64,000 nucleotides of DNA from Dipteris shenzhenensis (lineage: Eukaryota; Polypodiophyta; Polypodiopsida; Gleicheniales): assembly GCA_047967505.1 (NCBI GenBank), contig CM106539.1. One strand, 5' to 3'. The notes below the pieces were generated by a model that saw nothing but the letters and a program-made list of their open reading frames with translations, had not been told where the DNA came from and made no database searches. Below are positions 33,400 through 45,136 of the stretch, in pieces. The stretch's first letter is position 1. Every line of letters begins with the position of its first letter. The position numbers were made by a program, and so were the translations under genes.

Positions 33400-36075
33400 C
33401 ATGTCACCCTAGCTGGTGCATAGCCGGTGATGGGACGCTGGTGCCCGTCAAGGGGTGCTGTACGTCTCGATCTCCTGGACAAGACTCAACGCAAGACCAG
33501 AGCCACCGTGACTCCCGTGGGACGTATCCCGGGTCTAAACAATGACGGGAGGTCCCCCAGAGTGATCTGTGTGTCCCCTTGATGTCTCGTGTGTCGTGCT
33601 GTGATCGTCGGGTCGTGGTCTCTGTCACGTCTGCGGCTAGAGACTGGACGATCAATGTCACTCAATGGAAAGAACTCTATGATCCTGCTCTGAGAGGTGT
33701 CTGATGATGTGGCCAAGCCCCGTCGCCTGAGTAAGTACTCTCTGTGTCGGACCCCCTCGTGAATGAAGGTCGCAAGGCATCTCTGATCTGGGTAGGCGAG
33801 GAATCTGGAAAGGAACCCGGAGCTGTCTCTGAAGAGGCAGTGGTAGCGACCTCGAATCTCGTAGTACACTGGGCACTTGAAAATAAAATGCTCCTCCAAC
33901 TCGACCTCTCAACAGTCGCACAATATGCATAAGCGATGCTCCCTAGGAATCCCCTCTGCTCTGCCGCTCTCTATGCGGAGGCGGTGTGATGATACCCGAA
34001 ACTGTCCGATGGAGATCCGTAGTGAGTGAGGCATATGAAGCTCAATGTACCCCGGTGGTGTGATGAATCCCTCCTCCGAAATACGAAGACAGTAATCTCT
34101 GTAGAAACTCAGCTTCACTGGAAGCTCCCTCGGCTCCAACCAAGTCCTAAAGGTGTGTAGCTGCAAGAGATCCTCATGAATGACCTCGTTGGTGTGTGGC
34201 CCGATCGGGATGGTGGGTGGGAGTACCGGAGGGACATCTAAACGGGACATCTAAACTGTACTGAAAAGGAGGTATCCTATCGATGTGGAACCCTAGTCTC
34301 ACAAACCATCTGTGAGTCCGTGCATACCAGCATCGCTCGTCTCCCTCTGCTGCCAACCTCATGGAGGAATCGAGAGCCAACCATGGAAACCTTTGTCTCC
34401 CTGATGTGTAGTCCCCATATGATCTAACCTGGTGTAGATATATAATGGTCTGAAAGGCTGCATCTAGCTGGAGTGGAGAAGCACCAAACTCGGCCTGAAT
34501 GATGTGATGTGGTACAGACGGTTTCCCCGGATCATCCGTGAGAGCATGAGGATCTACAGGCGCTCCACCCGTGTCCACTCTATCTCTGACATGTCAAGCC
34601 CCCAACAAGGACTGCCATACATACCGGCTGGTCGGACCAAGGAGTCGAAGAGAAGAGCCTTGGTCCGAGGGTCCTGGAAGTGGGAGTGGAAGCATTGTCT
34701 CTCTAGCCGAGCTAGTGAGGCATATCCCCTGCTCAGTCTGGCCTGCATCGTTAGTCTCATCGTGAACATCGTGAAGATCGGGCCGGAGAAGATGACCCCC
34801 AAGTAAGTGTATGAGGATACGATCTCAACTGGTGACCCACTGAAAGTAAAAGTAAACTGCTTCCATTGCATGTTTGCTCGAGAGGTGTTAAAGATCATGA
34901 CCTTGGTCTTGCCAAGGTTGACCTCCAAATCATGGGATAAACAAAAAGCCTGCAGTGCATCCAGGTGTCGCTGGAGCCCCTCGGGTGTGGACGACAAGAG
35001 TGACACGTCATCTGCATAAAGTAGAATCCTGATGATGATCCCAGCAAGTGAGCAACTGGTCCCTCCGAACGCCCCCATGAAAGTCTCAACCTCATCGATG
35101 TAGAGGCCAAACAGGGTCGGTGATAAGGGACAACCCTGTTTGACTCCTATGGTACTCAAGATCTCATCTGTCCAACCTGCCCTTATTCGAACTCGGCCTG
35201 AGACTCTCTCATACAGTGCCATGACTGCCCAGATACTCTCCCGATCAAATCCCAGTGTCTATAGGCGTGTGATGAGACGAGCTCGAGATACTGTGTCAAA
35301 GGCTTTGCGGAAATCCACAAAGCAGCAATATACCCTCTCCTTCCGTGATCTGGCCTCCTCAATGACACTCCTGAGTGTGAGTATGTGATCCAATCATGAT
35401 AGTCCTGTAGTTACTCAGGTCCATGGGATCCCCTGCCTTGTGGATGGGGCAATGGCATTGAGTGTCCAGGTGCGGGGGAAGCCAAGGCAAACAGCGTCAT
35501 TGAATAGCTTTGCTAGGATCGGGGCTAACGTGTCGATCCCATATGCGATAAACTCAGTGCATAGCCCCTCGTGATCCTTAGCTCGGCCATTGTGCAGTTT
35601 CAATGTCGCGTCCTTGACTCCCCCTCTGGTGAACAACGAGCAAGTGGTGGGGCGACGTGTGTGTATGAGATCTGGAGTGGGCTGGTGTGGGACATCATAA
35701 AGATGGTGTGCATACGTGTGCCAGACTCTTGTGTTGGTGAGGGGTGATGGAGACCTACGCTCAAGGAATCTCTGCCAAAAATCCTTAGAGTTGTTGCTGT
35801 ACAAGATGTGCAGCAGCTCCTCCTCATTTCGACGAAGAAATGCATGCTTCTTCCGACGTACGAGACGTCGATACTTGCGTACCGTGTCTGGTGTGTTCGA
35901 GAGGTGACATTTGGTTTCAAGTCAGAGCTATCGGCGATAAGCCTTGCACTCCGCATCATACCAATTGTTGCAGGGTACAGAACCAAGAGGTGGTGGTCTA
36001 GTGGACCGTGTGGTGTGGGGAAAGATTTGGAGGGCAGCCTCGTGGAGTGTGCGACTGACTAATCAGGGCAGCACG
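33400..36075 (-). mobile_element. LINE-B2, ORF2 from linker to zinc finger
   Basis: On the minus strand: linker (NNWYDAECKAYRR-like at about 35965, then ARRSPSPLTNTRVWHTYAHH near 35760), RT N-terminal motifs (LKLHNGRAKDHEGL near 35600), intact RT core (35222-34554), pre-finger segment (about 34580-33980) and a zinc-finger block EEHFIFKCPVYYEIRGRYHC at 33899-33830. The 3' UTR continues to about 33400 but no hairpin tail is seen. It has few breaks and is the best-preserved B2. Confidence 0.8.
34554..35222 (-). pseudogene. LINE-B2 reverse transcriptase core, 222 codons open
   Basis: Open through STIGVKQGCPLSPTLFGLY, ILLYADDVSLLSSTPEGLQR (intact YADD), VNLGKTKVMIFNTS, SYTYLGVIFSG and the thumb region RLERQCFHSHFQDPRTKALL. 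The first catalytic aspartate motif lies upstream in another frame (YCCFVDFRKAFDTV near 35325-35285), so the enzyme is split by a frameshift near 35260. LINE RTs copy the element RNA at a nicked target. Confidence 0.85.
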
Positions 36076-36084
36076 GTCCTCTAT

Positions 36085-36440
36085 GTTGATCATGGAAGTG
36101 GATCAGTTGAGAGAGTGGACCAAAGCCATGCCCCTCTTGAAAGAGGCAGTGATATCATCCCCGAATCTCATAATAGGCTAAGCAAATACATAGGAAATGC
36201 TCCTCTGTCTCAACCGTTTCCAGTGTAAATAACATGCCGTTGCATGCCTGCAGCTCTCCCTGCTTCAATCCCCAGTTGATGTGACAAGACCCGCATCTGT
36301 CCAATGCCAATCCTCGGTGCATGTGAGACTCCTCTATCGTCAAGGTTTTCAAAAAGTATCACGATAGAACTGGATGATAGAACTGGATCCTGGTGGGAAA
36401 CTCCTAGTCCCTGGAGGAGGTCTAACCATATAGAGCTGGA
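36085..36440 (-). mobile_element. LINE-B1 zinc-finger fragment
   Basis: The minus strand reads VETEEHFLCICLAYYEIRG with the segment before it. It lies directly upstream of the LINE-B2 linker in the same orientation; the two share no frame. Confidence 0.7.
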
Positions 36441-36790
36441 GAAGAGAGAAAATGAAGAGCATGCACACCTTCACTACAGATCATACATGCATATTAGGAA
36501 AAGGAAAGGCACAACAACAATGACCTCAGCCTAATAGTCCTTATGAACCAACCAGCCAAGCAACCGGGTACATACCTCAAGGAAACTCTAGGACACGCAG
36601 TAAAATTTTGGACATGGCCAATAGTTTGGCCAAGTAAATACTAACCGCATAGGATTTGCTAGAAAATGTATCAGTTTGATGTAAAAGAGCCACTATCATC
36701 TACTCCCCTAGATCTTATAGAGTCTCAAGTGGACTTTAATAGAATCATATCATATCATATGGTGTACTCTCTCTCCCTCTCCTCTCCACT

Positions 36791-37806
36791 TTAACATGGT
36801 ATCTGAGCCTACTTAGACCAATAGGTAATGCACAAGCTGATCTTGCCATTGCACAAGCACAACAAGATTGGGACAAAATGAACAAACATGCATATCACTT
36901 GAACAAGTGTACAAGATGTAATGCTTGGACAACAAAACATAGCCAAAACATCAAAAGCAGCATGGTTCATGTTTGCAACCTTGTATGAATCAAAGAATAC
37001 ATCAACAATCCTAACACTCAGGAAGAAAATCAATGAAAGCTTCCAACAAAGCAATGAGATGCATATGCATTGAGGATCAAGCTACCAATCAAGGCAATTC
37101 AAGTCAAGATCAAGATTGAAAACTAGACATGCACAACAATCACTACAAACTACTTGAGCAGGCTACCAATTGAACTACTTCAAGATATATGATGATCAGA
37201 CAAGGAAACTTGATGTCAAATCAAGAAAGTGCATGTTGGATACAATGAGCACGGTAAAATATATAAACTCTATGAGCCAATCAGCAGGAAAACTATTATC
37301 GCAAGCGATGAAGAGTGAGAGTGGGAAACATTAAATCATAGGAGATAATTGTATCAACAAGCACAAAATAAGAGCAAGAAGAAGAACCTGGAGAACTACA
37401 AGAACCCAGAAGCTCAACAAGATAAAGAAAGCAACCACAAAGCTTAATTATGCATTGATGACATCAATCGTCCAAATAGAAGCAGCAACATATTTTGAAG
37501 ATGCAAGTCAAAAGGCAAAATGGAAGACACTTATGAATGAAGAAATTAATGCATAGTACAAAAACAATACATGGGAGTTATGCAACTTACCACCAAGAAA
37601 GAAAGCCATTGCAAACAAATGGATTTACAATGTAAAGTACAACCCAGATGGAACCATTGAATAGTACAAAGCTAGACTAGTTGCATAACAATATGGAGAG
37701 AATGATGAAGAAACTTATGCTCCAATAGCAAAACCGGTGCTTGTTTCAAGCCATATAAGATCTTTTTCCGTTTACAGACTTGCTCGTCTTTTCCTTTTTC
37801 CACATA
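36791..37806 (+). mobile_element. Copia4, 5' part (interrupted by Copia1)
   Basis: TGGTATCTGAGC at about 36799-36810 is a one-mismatch primer-binding site. Frames near 37226-37330 read GYNEHGKIYKLYEPISRKTI, the integrase C-terminal motif, and 37480-37740 read WKTLMNEEINA, NNTWELCNLPPRKKAI, KWIYNVKYNPDG and YKARLVA, the start of Copia RT. Several stops occur, including TAG and TAA. gag, protease and the integrase core are deleted. At 37807 it is cut by Copia1 and resumes at 47999. Confidence 0.75.
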
Positions 37807-37811
37807 CCCTT

Positions 37812-38048
37812 TGTTAGAATTATTATAATAATTTAGCAGTGACCAATGTAATGTAATAAGTAGGCTAGGGGCACTTTTCCCTCCCTGAAGATTTTTCCCC
37901 CTAACCACAGTTAGTTCACTAACTATGGTTAGTGAAGGATAAGGTGTTGTCACTTAGACAAAACCTTCCCCACTTCTTGTATTCAGTCACTTCTTCTATT
38001 GCAAGCACTACGTTCAGCTCTCTTGCTCTCACACTCTCTTCTCTAACA
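37812..38048 (+). mobile_element. Copia1 5' LTR
   Basis: TGTTAG...CTAACA ends, 237 bases. It contains an imperfect inverted repeat CTAACCACAGTTAGT / ACTAACTATGGTTAG near 37910-37933 and the hairpin at 37941-37967. It should hold the promoter and transcription start. Confidence 0.95.
37941..37967 (+). promoter_or_regulatory. LTR hairpin, 5' copy
   Basis: AAGGTGTTGTC, loop ACTTA, GACAAAACCTT: an 11-bp stem with one mismatch. The 3' LTR copy pairs perfectly (47886-47912) and Copia3 has the same hairpin with changed outer pairs. Confidence 0.6.
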
Positions 38049-38050
38049 TT

Positions 38051-38062
38051 TGGTATCAGAGC
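38051..38062 (+). other. Copia1 primer-binding site
   Basis: TGGTATCAGAGC two bases after the LTR, complementary to initiator tRNA-Met. Confidence 0.95.
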
Positions 38063-38114
38063 AGCAAGACCCTGCTCCTAGCTCAACAGCTCCCAGCTCC
38101 TTGCTCAACACCCG

Positions 38115-38431
38115 ACGTACAGTTTGTACGACCTGCATGTACCATCGCTGCTCTTCCGTGCAGTCCGTACCTTCTGCTTGTAGTTCGTCCGTACAAGTGC
38201 CTGTCCGTACATTGCTCCTGTGAGCAGTCCGTACACTGCCGTAGAAGCGTTGTACGCTAGTTGTTTTCTGAGCAACGTTGTTTGGTACAGGTACCTACGA
38301 TGTACCTTCGTTGTACGACTGCCGTACCTACAACAGTACGATCATCTGTACTTTTTTGATCAACCGTACCTACGTTGGGCCGTACAGCTCTCGTTAGCTG
38401 TCAGTACAACCGTACAGCCCGTACTGTACGA
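38115..38431 (+). promoter_or_regulatory. GTAC motif array in Copia1 leader
   Basis: Twenty-one GTAC tetramers in about 317 bases, against about one expected. Eight or so are CCGTAC. The flanks vary, so this is a motif array, not a tandem repeat. It lies between the primer-binding site and gag. CCGTACAA at about 38191 is the consensus-like form for SBP-box binding. Confidence 0.65.
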
Positions 38432-38589
38432 GCTGTTCTAGTCCTTCTGCAAAAGGGTGCCTTGGTCATTTGGAGAGTTCTCATTGCAGGTGAATCTTGC
38501 AAGTGTTTTTATCTTTGTCAGGCATTTGTGCAATGAGCCATTGTTTGGCTGTGGATTCAAGCATGTGCATTTTGGGATTGAGGGTGTGC

Positions 38590-38860
38590 TCATTTGCGCA
38601 CATAGGCAATAGAATTTGGTTCTTTTTGCAAATAAATTGCAAATTGGGGCTTTCAGTCAATTTGCCCCTTTTTTGAGTTGCAATTTCTTGCAAAAATTTC
38701 GGGCTTTTTGCTTTACACAGCAATTTCTTGCATTTTTGGGGCTTTCAGGCAATTTGCCCTCTTTTGGATGCAATTTCCCTGAAGAAATTGGGGCTTTTAG
38801 CAATCTGATGCAATTTGGCAGTGTACAAGCATTTTGGGACTGTTGCAGGCAATTTTGGAC
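38590..38860 (+). repeat. degenerate GCAATTT repeats in Copia1 leader
   Basis: GCAATTT, AATTTGC and TTGCAATTT words recur about ten times together with GGGGCTTT. Together with the GTAC array they make up the long leader before gag. Confidence 0.7.
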
Positions 38861-39091
38861 TCATTTTGAGTGACATTGCAGACATTGGCAAATTCTGCAG
38901 TGTTTTTTGGAAGTTTTTGAGAGCATTTGCAGGACAAATTGAAGTGCATTCTGAGCCTTTGGCAGGCTGTGACAGTATTTGTCACTGTGGGCATATTATT
39001 CTTTGCAGGTTTTACTTGTGCATTTTATATCCCAGGAAAGGATTTCACCTGGTCTGTCTGCTGTATTTTTTTCTGAGATTATCTGGTGAAA

Positions 39092-39856
39092 ATGGCTCAG
39101 AACAACTCAAATGAGGTGTTCGGGGTTCTCACACAGGATTATAAGTTGGATGGCACCAACTACTACTTGTGGAGTTTCATGGTTCGCAATATCTTGGTTG
39201 GCAGAAATCTTTGGGATTATGTCAATGGAGGTGAAGAAAGACCAGATACAATGCCTATACCTGTCACTCCTACAGCTGGAGGCAGGGGTAGAGGTACAAA
39301 TACAGCACAGGTGATTGGAGCAGCCGCTCCAGGAGCTCCCACAACAGAGCAGAAAAGATGGGACTCTAGAGATGCACAAGCTCTTTCAGTCATTTCTCTT
39401 TCTGTCAAGAGGTTCATTATACCTCATATTCGGTCATGCAAGACATCTATGGCAGCTTGGGTAATACTTGAGAGTATGTTTGCAGCAAGGAATGATGCCA
39501 GAGTTTCCTTTTTGAAGCGAGAACTTTCCCATACACATATGGAGGAGGGAGATTCCATGAATTCTCACCTCACAGCTTCAGGATCTCAAGGAACAATTGC
39601 TGAACATTGATGAAGTCATTCCGGATTCAGAGATGATCTCCACCACTCTGAACTCTCTTCCTGAGTCCTATCTCGGTTTCCACACCTCGCTGAATTTGTC
39701 ATTGAGGGGGGGCAGCAATCCTCTCTCATTTCACGAGTGGGTAGGACTTCTGTTGCAGGAGGAACAAAAACGCAGAAATATGGCAACCCGGGCTGGCGAG
39801 CATGCTATGCTCTCTAAGTTCAAGCCCAAGGGTAAAGGGCAGCAAAAGCCACATGC
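39092..39856 (+). pseudogene. Copia1 gag, interrupted by LINE-A2
   Basis: The ATG at 39092 opens MAQNNSNEVFGVL, then YKLDGTNYYLWSFM, the plant Copia gag N-terminal motif. VKRFIIPHIRSCKTSMAAW and LNSLPESYLGFHTS match the Copia2 gag. A one-base frameshift near 39560 separates HLTS from LQDLKEQLLNIDE. The LINE-A2 insertion follows KGQQKPHA. After the LINE a few gag codons continue, with a CAA-to-TAA change in the duplicated target, before a deletion into integrase. Confidence 0.9.
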
Positions 39857-40071
39857 TTTTTTTTTGTGAAACCAGTAACTATATTATTAACATGAAATCA
39901 ATATACATGACATTAGACTCCAAAAGAGAGCCTAATGGAAGAACTCAAAAACAGTCAGAAAACACTTCAAGGCTAGTAGCATCCAAGTCCCTCGCAGCAT
40001 GACTGTCATATAAAGATTGCTTGAGGGACATTCTGAAGAAAGTATATGCCTGAGGAAACTGTTGTCCCATC

Positions 40072-43000
40072 CTAGAGTGTAATCTCTGTGTCCAAATAGT
40101 CCATAGAACCCAAAAACGAGCCCAGTGAAAGAAAAGGAGGAATGGAGACATCTGAGATGAGAAGCATCCAACCATCCAGAAGAGTTTCCCAAATCTGATA
40201 GAGGGAAACCGAAGCCGCAGCAAATGAGAGACATGAGTGATCAATATCCGAGAGTGCGGGCAAGACCATAACAAATGGGGAACTGTATCTCGGTGATGAG
40301 AAGAATACGGGGGCAGGAAGGGGAAGCAATGCGACGTGCATTATACATCTCCAAAGGAAAAGCCTCTGTTTCAATGGCAATTTAGCTTTCCAAATTTTCT
40401 TGAGTTGTGATTGCCACCAAGATAAAGGCCTATCCAAATAGAGTGTTGGCATGCTTATCAATCCATGGCGGTGGAAGAAGAAATCTATAAACCATCGAGG
40501 AGGCCAGATTATGCATTGAAAGTGGACAGGTAGCAGGAGATAAGGAAGTCAGATTCCAGTCCAGTAATCTGTCCTGTACAAACAGTGGAGGAACAGGAAC
40601 AAATGGCTGCAACATAGTTGTAAGTATACTCCAAATGGGCCTATGATGCAGACCCAAGGGGAATGTCCTGCAAGCTTGTGGAAATGAAAGCACATAACCG
40701 TGTTGATCCACAACATCTCCGACAAATCTTATGCCCAATTTCATAAGATTATATGCTTTAATAGGAGCCTGTAAAGCGAGAGGCGATTCAAACACCTTGC
40801 TCCAATGAAGGCTTTCCAAGCGAAGAGAATTACCATGATGGGAAGAAGCACCTGACCATTTAGCATAAGAGAGAATTTTCTTCCAATCATGAATAAAAGC
40901 AGTAGAAACAGGACAACCAGGAATTTTCCCCTGAAATGTGGTCATGAGTGCTTCCCAATGATCTGTAATCCAATGCCCATATGCATGAGACGTCATGTTT
41001 CCACACATAGCTGCTAGCATAATAGCCCATGGCTGTTTTTGCTGTAAAAAATCAGCAATCATAGTGCTCTTTCTTGCCAACATATGAAACTGAAGATTGA
41101 GAATATTCAGTCCGCCATGAGTCTTAGGAGAACAAACAGACTGCATGGGAAGTAGTCGCAAGGCCTTTTTATGAGATTTGCTTTTCCAAAATATCTCCAT
41201 AGCCTGGGACATATAGGAAGCCAAGTGCTTAAAAGACCAGGGAAGAAGAGGCACATAAAATTGCACATATGCCATAATGATAGACTGTACTATCCGAAAT
41301 CGAACATGTAGAGGCCAAGTGGACAAATGCCAGTATTCCAGCTTCTTGTTTATCTTTTGAAGCACCCATTTGAGCTGTTGTTGAGGGGTGATATTCCAGC
41401 CAATGGGATATCCTAAATGCCTCACAATAGTATGGGAAGAGATAATGTGGCCTGGCCAGAGAAGTGCATGCCAATCAGCATCTTTCAATGCTAGAAGATT
41501 TGATTTCTGAAAGTTAATATGCAGTCCAGCAGCTATGCCAAAATCGTTCAGAGTATGCATCAAATGAGAGAGATCATTTTGAGAATTCCTGGGCATGAAA
41601 TATGAATCATCAGCATATGCCTGCGCAAGAAACGGCTGTGCCCCTGGAATTTGCAAGCCATGAAGCTGTCCTGTATCTGCAAGATGGTCCATATGCAGCA
41701 ATAACGGATGAGTAGCAATGGCGTACAGTAGCGAACTAAGAGGGCAACCCTGTCTCACTGAGCGGGTCATAGTCCATGTTCTTGACAACCCACCACCAAG
41801 CAAACACTGCGCAGTGGCATGCGAGTAGAGCCAGTAAATAATATGGACCAGCCGAGGGCCAAATCCCAATTTATGCATAGTCTAAGAAATAAAATCCCAA
41901 TGGACAGTATCAAATGCTTTCCCAATGTCCACTTGCAGAATGAGAACATCTTGTTTGGAATATTTGGCATACTCAATTGCAAGCAAAGCATTGGAGATAT
42001 TGTCAGTAATCTGTCTTCTGGGAACAAACCCATACTGCCTGGGATGAAGTCCTGCATGCAAGATAAATCGAATCCTGAGGACAATCATTTTGGCAACGAG
42101 TTTGTAAATAACTGGCATCAGAGATATGGGCCGCCAATCAGCCATTGTCTCACACAACCTTTTTTTGGGGATCAATTTGACAAGGCGATGTTTCCAAGAA
42201 GGAGGAAGAGATTGTGCTGCCCAAGCATGATTGATCATAAGAAGCAGAGTGTTCTTAAGATCACCCCAGAATGCACGGAAAAATTCAACAGTCAATCCAT
42301 CCCAACCAGGAGAGCTGCCTTTACGTAAGTGACTCAAAGCATCATCCAGTTCATTAAGCATAAAGGGCTGCTCCAATTCATGAGCCTGTTCCGGAGACAA
42401 TATAGGCTGAACATGCATAAGAAATTGAGACCTAGCTGCATTCACTTGCATTGAATGATCAGGTTGAGGAGAAAAGAGATGCTGGAAATGACTAGAACAT
42501 TGCAATTCCAATTCTGATTTGGAGGTAGTCCAGGTGCCATCATCTTGCTTGATCCTGCAAATATCCTCCTTTCGCCTATCCGCATGCAAGCTTTTGAAGA
42601 AGGCTTTGGAGGAGCAGCCTTTATCCAATAGGGGTTTCATGCGAGCTCGGATTTGTCACTTCTTTAATTTGCGAAGATCATTTTGATGGATGATATGAAC
42701 CGCATAAGCACAAGAATCCTGTTTAGAGGAGGTGAGCTGCCTATAAGAGCTGATTACATCCATTTGTTGCTTGTGAGATTGAGCCCATTTCAGCTTGAGC
42801 CTGAGGTCTCCCATGTAACTCCATCCATAATCTTGAATAACAGCCTGCAAACGATGGACAAGACTGATCCACGCAAAATCCATGTCCTCCTGAGCATGTG
42901 AGAGGAGGGGGCGGACAGCCACTCTCACCATGTTCTGAAATTGTTGATGAAGCAAATAAGCACTATTAACATGGAGTAGGCGACGACCAAAAAAAGGCAT

Positions 43001-43753
43001 ATCATCTGTCAAACGTGCTATAAATAATGTCAAGCATACTGGAAAGTGATCAGATAGCAAAAGGGAATGATCAACCCATAGTGCACATGTGAAGCTAGCA
43101 TACTGTTGAGCATGCAACAAGTACCATCTGTCAAGTCGAGCCCAGTAATGAGTAAAGGCATTATGACGGTATGTATAGCCCATATCTCTATCCCTTGTTG
43201 AGAACCATAAATCTTTTGCATGCAAGAAAGAAAGCATATTCTCCCAATGTCGAAGCTCAGTGGGGATCATGTGAGAACGATGAGTGGTGTTGTCTTGAAT
43301 GGCAGGCGAGTTGTTAAAGTCTCCACACAAAAAGGCATTAGACAGCCATGGATATTGTTTGAGGGAGGCCCACATTTGAGCTCTTGTCTCAGAAGTTTGA
43401 GAAGCATAGACAGATGCTATTTCATAAAGATCAGCATGATAGGTGCATCTGATCACCATCCAACGACCCTGGGGGTCATTGTAAGCAACCGTGGGCTGCA
43501 TATCATGTTTGACCAGCATGCATACCCCCGAAAAGTGCATTGTACCAACATAAAATATGTCATAACCAGCAAAGTGGCCTTGCTGGCCAGCCAAGAAGTG
43601 TTGGTTGTGTTCCTGCAAAGAAATTATATCGGGATGCATTCTATGTACATAGTGCCAAAAAAGTCTCCACTTATTGACATTACAAAGACCTTGAACATTG
43701 TATGTAATACAAGTGATTGAAGAAGACATGGAAGATATGTACAGCCGAACCAA
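40072..43753 (-). pseudogene. LINE-A2 ORF2: endonuclease, RT, zinc finger
   Basis: Endonuclease at 43753-42656: ITYNVQGLCNVNKWRLFW, LQEHNQHF, CGDFNNSPAIQDN and LLSDHFPVCL. After a TGA (Trp in LINE-A1) RT runs 42640-41882: SSPGWDGLTVEFF, LIPKK, DWRPISLMPVIYKL, YGFVPRRQITDN, VDIGKAFDTVHWDF. A TAG at 41882-41884 stands where Gln is likely (FIS-stop-TMHKLG). The 482 codons that follow contain RQGCPLSSLLYAIATHP and AQAYADDSYFMP, the intact catalytic box. The end is a frameshifted zf-RVT region (KAKLPLKQRLFLWRCIMHV). About 1200 codons in all. Confidence 0.9.
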
Positions 43754-43777
43754 AAAGCATAGTAAAAGTAGAGATTG

Positions 43778-44986
43778 TCAGCAGGCCTCAGCCATGACAT
43801 CAAGGTCCACCTGGCCTCCTGGATCATTGGCTCTATAATCCTCATCATTGTCACATACAGGGATGCCCTTCTTGAGCACATTAACCCACAGTTGAGAGGT
43901 GAGGCTATCAGCAGGGGTAGAGGCCTGACCAGGGGTGGAAGTAGAGGCATCCCAATGGCGAGATTGTAACGGTCGTGGCTTGAGCGCAAATACCTTTTTG
44001 GGTTGCTGCCAAGCACCTTGAGGAGAGGTGGGAGATTCTGAAATTTTGCCCTTTCCCTTATCCTTTTGCTTGGCTGAAACCTGAACCACATTTTCTTTGG
44101 GAGGGACAGCTTTAGATGCCACATCACCCAATTTGCTAGGCATAGCCTTAGGCCCCGGACCATAAGTTGGAGGGGAAGTGTTTTCTGGAGCAATAATTGT
44201 AGGTGGGAGCTGATGCAGGACTGCAGGGCACTGTGAGGCTAGGTGGCCAAATTTATGACATGTGAAGCAAGCACCTGCGAATACTCCCAATTTCAAATCA
44301 AAATATTTTTCGCCCAAGGGAACATCCTCCACCTCTACCGCAATGGAAGGAGGGGTTGGGTGATCTGTATCCCAAAGAACACAAAACCGATTTCGATTAC
44401 CCGAAGGACGGGGTGGGCATACAACTTGCCCCAAAGTAGCTGCCAGGCTTGGTAGCTCAGCCCTCATATAATCAGGAAATTCCACTACCTCAACCCATAC
44501 AGGGCAGTGATGTCGAATGAGACCATGATAATCCTTATTTGGCGACCATGGCATGACATGCACCATTTGTCTGCCATAGAATAGAGGGGACATCTCCAGT
44601 ATCTGCTGACGATATGAGGCATCCAAAAAGTGCACTTCATAAAAACCTCGAGAAGCAAAGTATACTCCTTCAACAAAGCAACCTCCCAACAAAGCCTGAA
44701 CCCACTGAGCTACATCATTTGCTGAAGGTAGCTTCCCTGGGAAGAAAATGATAACTGCTTGTTGAGAAAACTTTCGGAGAGGAGCAACCAAGGAGGGCAG
44801 CTTCAGCTTATACTTAAGAGCCGGGGGAGGTTTGGCCCACTCCTTCCGGCTGTGATGAAATTCATCCTTGAGCATGTCGAAAACATAGTGAGCATCTACA
44901 GATGCTGAGGTAGAAAAGTCGACTTGCTGTCTTTTGGAGTCCCGGAACAAGTCCTTCCGGGAATAACTTTTGATATGATCTTCCAT
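43778..44986 (-). CDS. LINE-A2 ORF1, zinc-knuckle protein, intact
   Basis: The ATG at 44986 opens MEDHIKSYSRKDLF; the frame runs 402 codons to 43778 without a stop. It is open further upstream into the leader, but this ATG matches the LINE-A1 start region. Domains: a DUF4283-like region (residues about 70-240: FFPGKLPSANDV, MSPLFYGRQMVHVMPW, PVWVEVVEFP, LWDTDHPTP), one CCHC knuckle CFTCHKFGHLASQC near residues 255-268, and a Pro/Lys-rich tail with a WQQPKKV box. It probably binds LINE RNA in an RNP. Intact ORF1 with broken ORF2 suggests a fairly recent insertion. Confidence 0.85.
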   Translation of the reverse strand: MEDHIKSYSRKDLFRDSKRQQVDFSTSASVDAHYVFDMLKDEFHHSRKEWAKPPPALKYKLKLPSLVAPLRKFSQQAVIIFFPGKLPSANDVAQWVQALLGGCFVEGVYFASRGFYEVHFLDASYRQQILEMSPLFYGRQMVHVMPWSPNKDYHGLIRHHCPVWVEVVEFPDYMRAELPSLAATLGQVVCPPRPSGNRNRFCVLWDTDHPTPPSIAVEVEDVPLGEKYFDLKLGVFAGACFTCHKFGHLASQCPAVLHQLPPTIIAPENTSPPTYGPGPKAMPSKLGDVASKAVPPKENVVQVSAKQKDKGKGKISESPTSPQGAWQQPKKVFALKPRPLQSRHWDASTSTPGQASTPADSLTSQLWVNVLKKGIPVCDNDEDYRANDPGGQVDLDVMAEAC

Positions 44987-45033
44987 GGAGGTAAGCAGGG
45001 CAGAATTGGTAAAGTGGCAGAAAAAACAGAACT

Positions 45034-45136
45034 GTACGGCAGGGTTTGTACAGGGCAAACAATGCAGAAAAAGTGCAGGGCAAACAGTACGGGAAAGAGG
45101 AGCTTGTACGGACTGTACGGATTTACGGGAGTGTAC
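45034..45136 (-). promoter_or_regulatory. GTAC motif cluster in LINE-A2 leader
   Basis: Six GTAC tetramers in 103 bases, five as GTACGG, between the 5' (GT)n and the ORF1 start. LINE-A1 has the same feature, and so do three Copia leaders. Confidence 0.6.
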
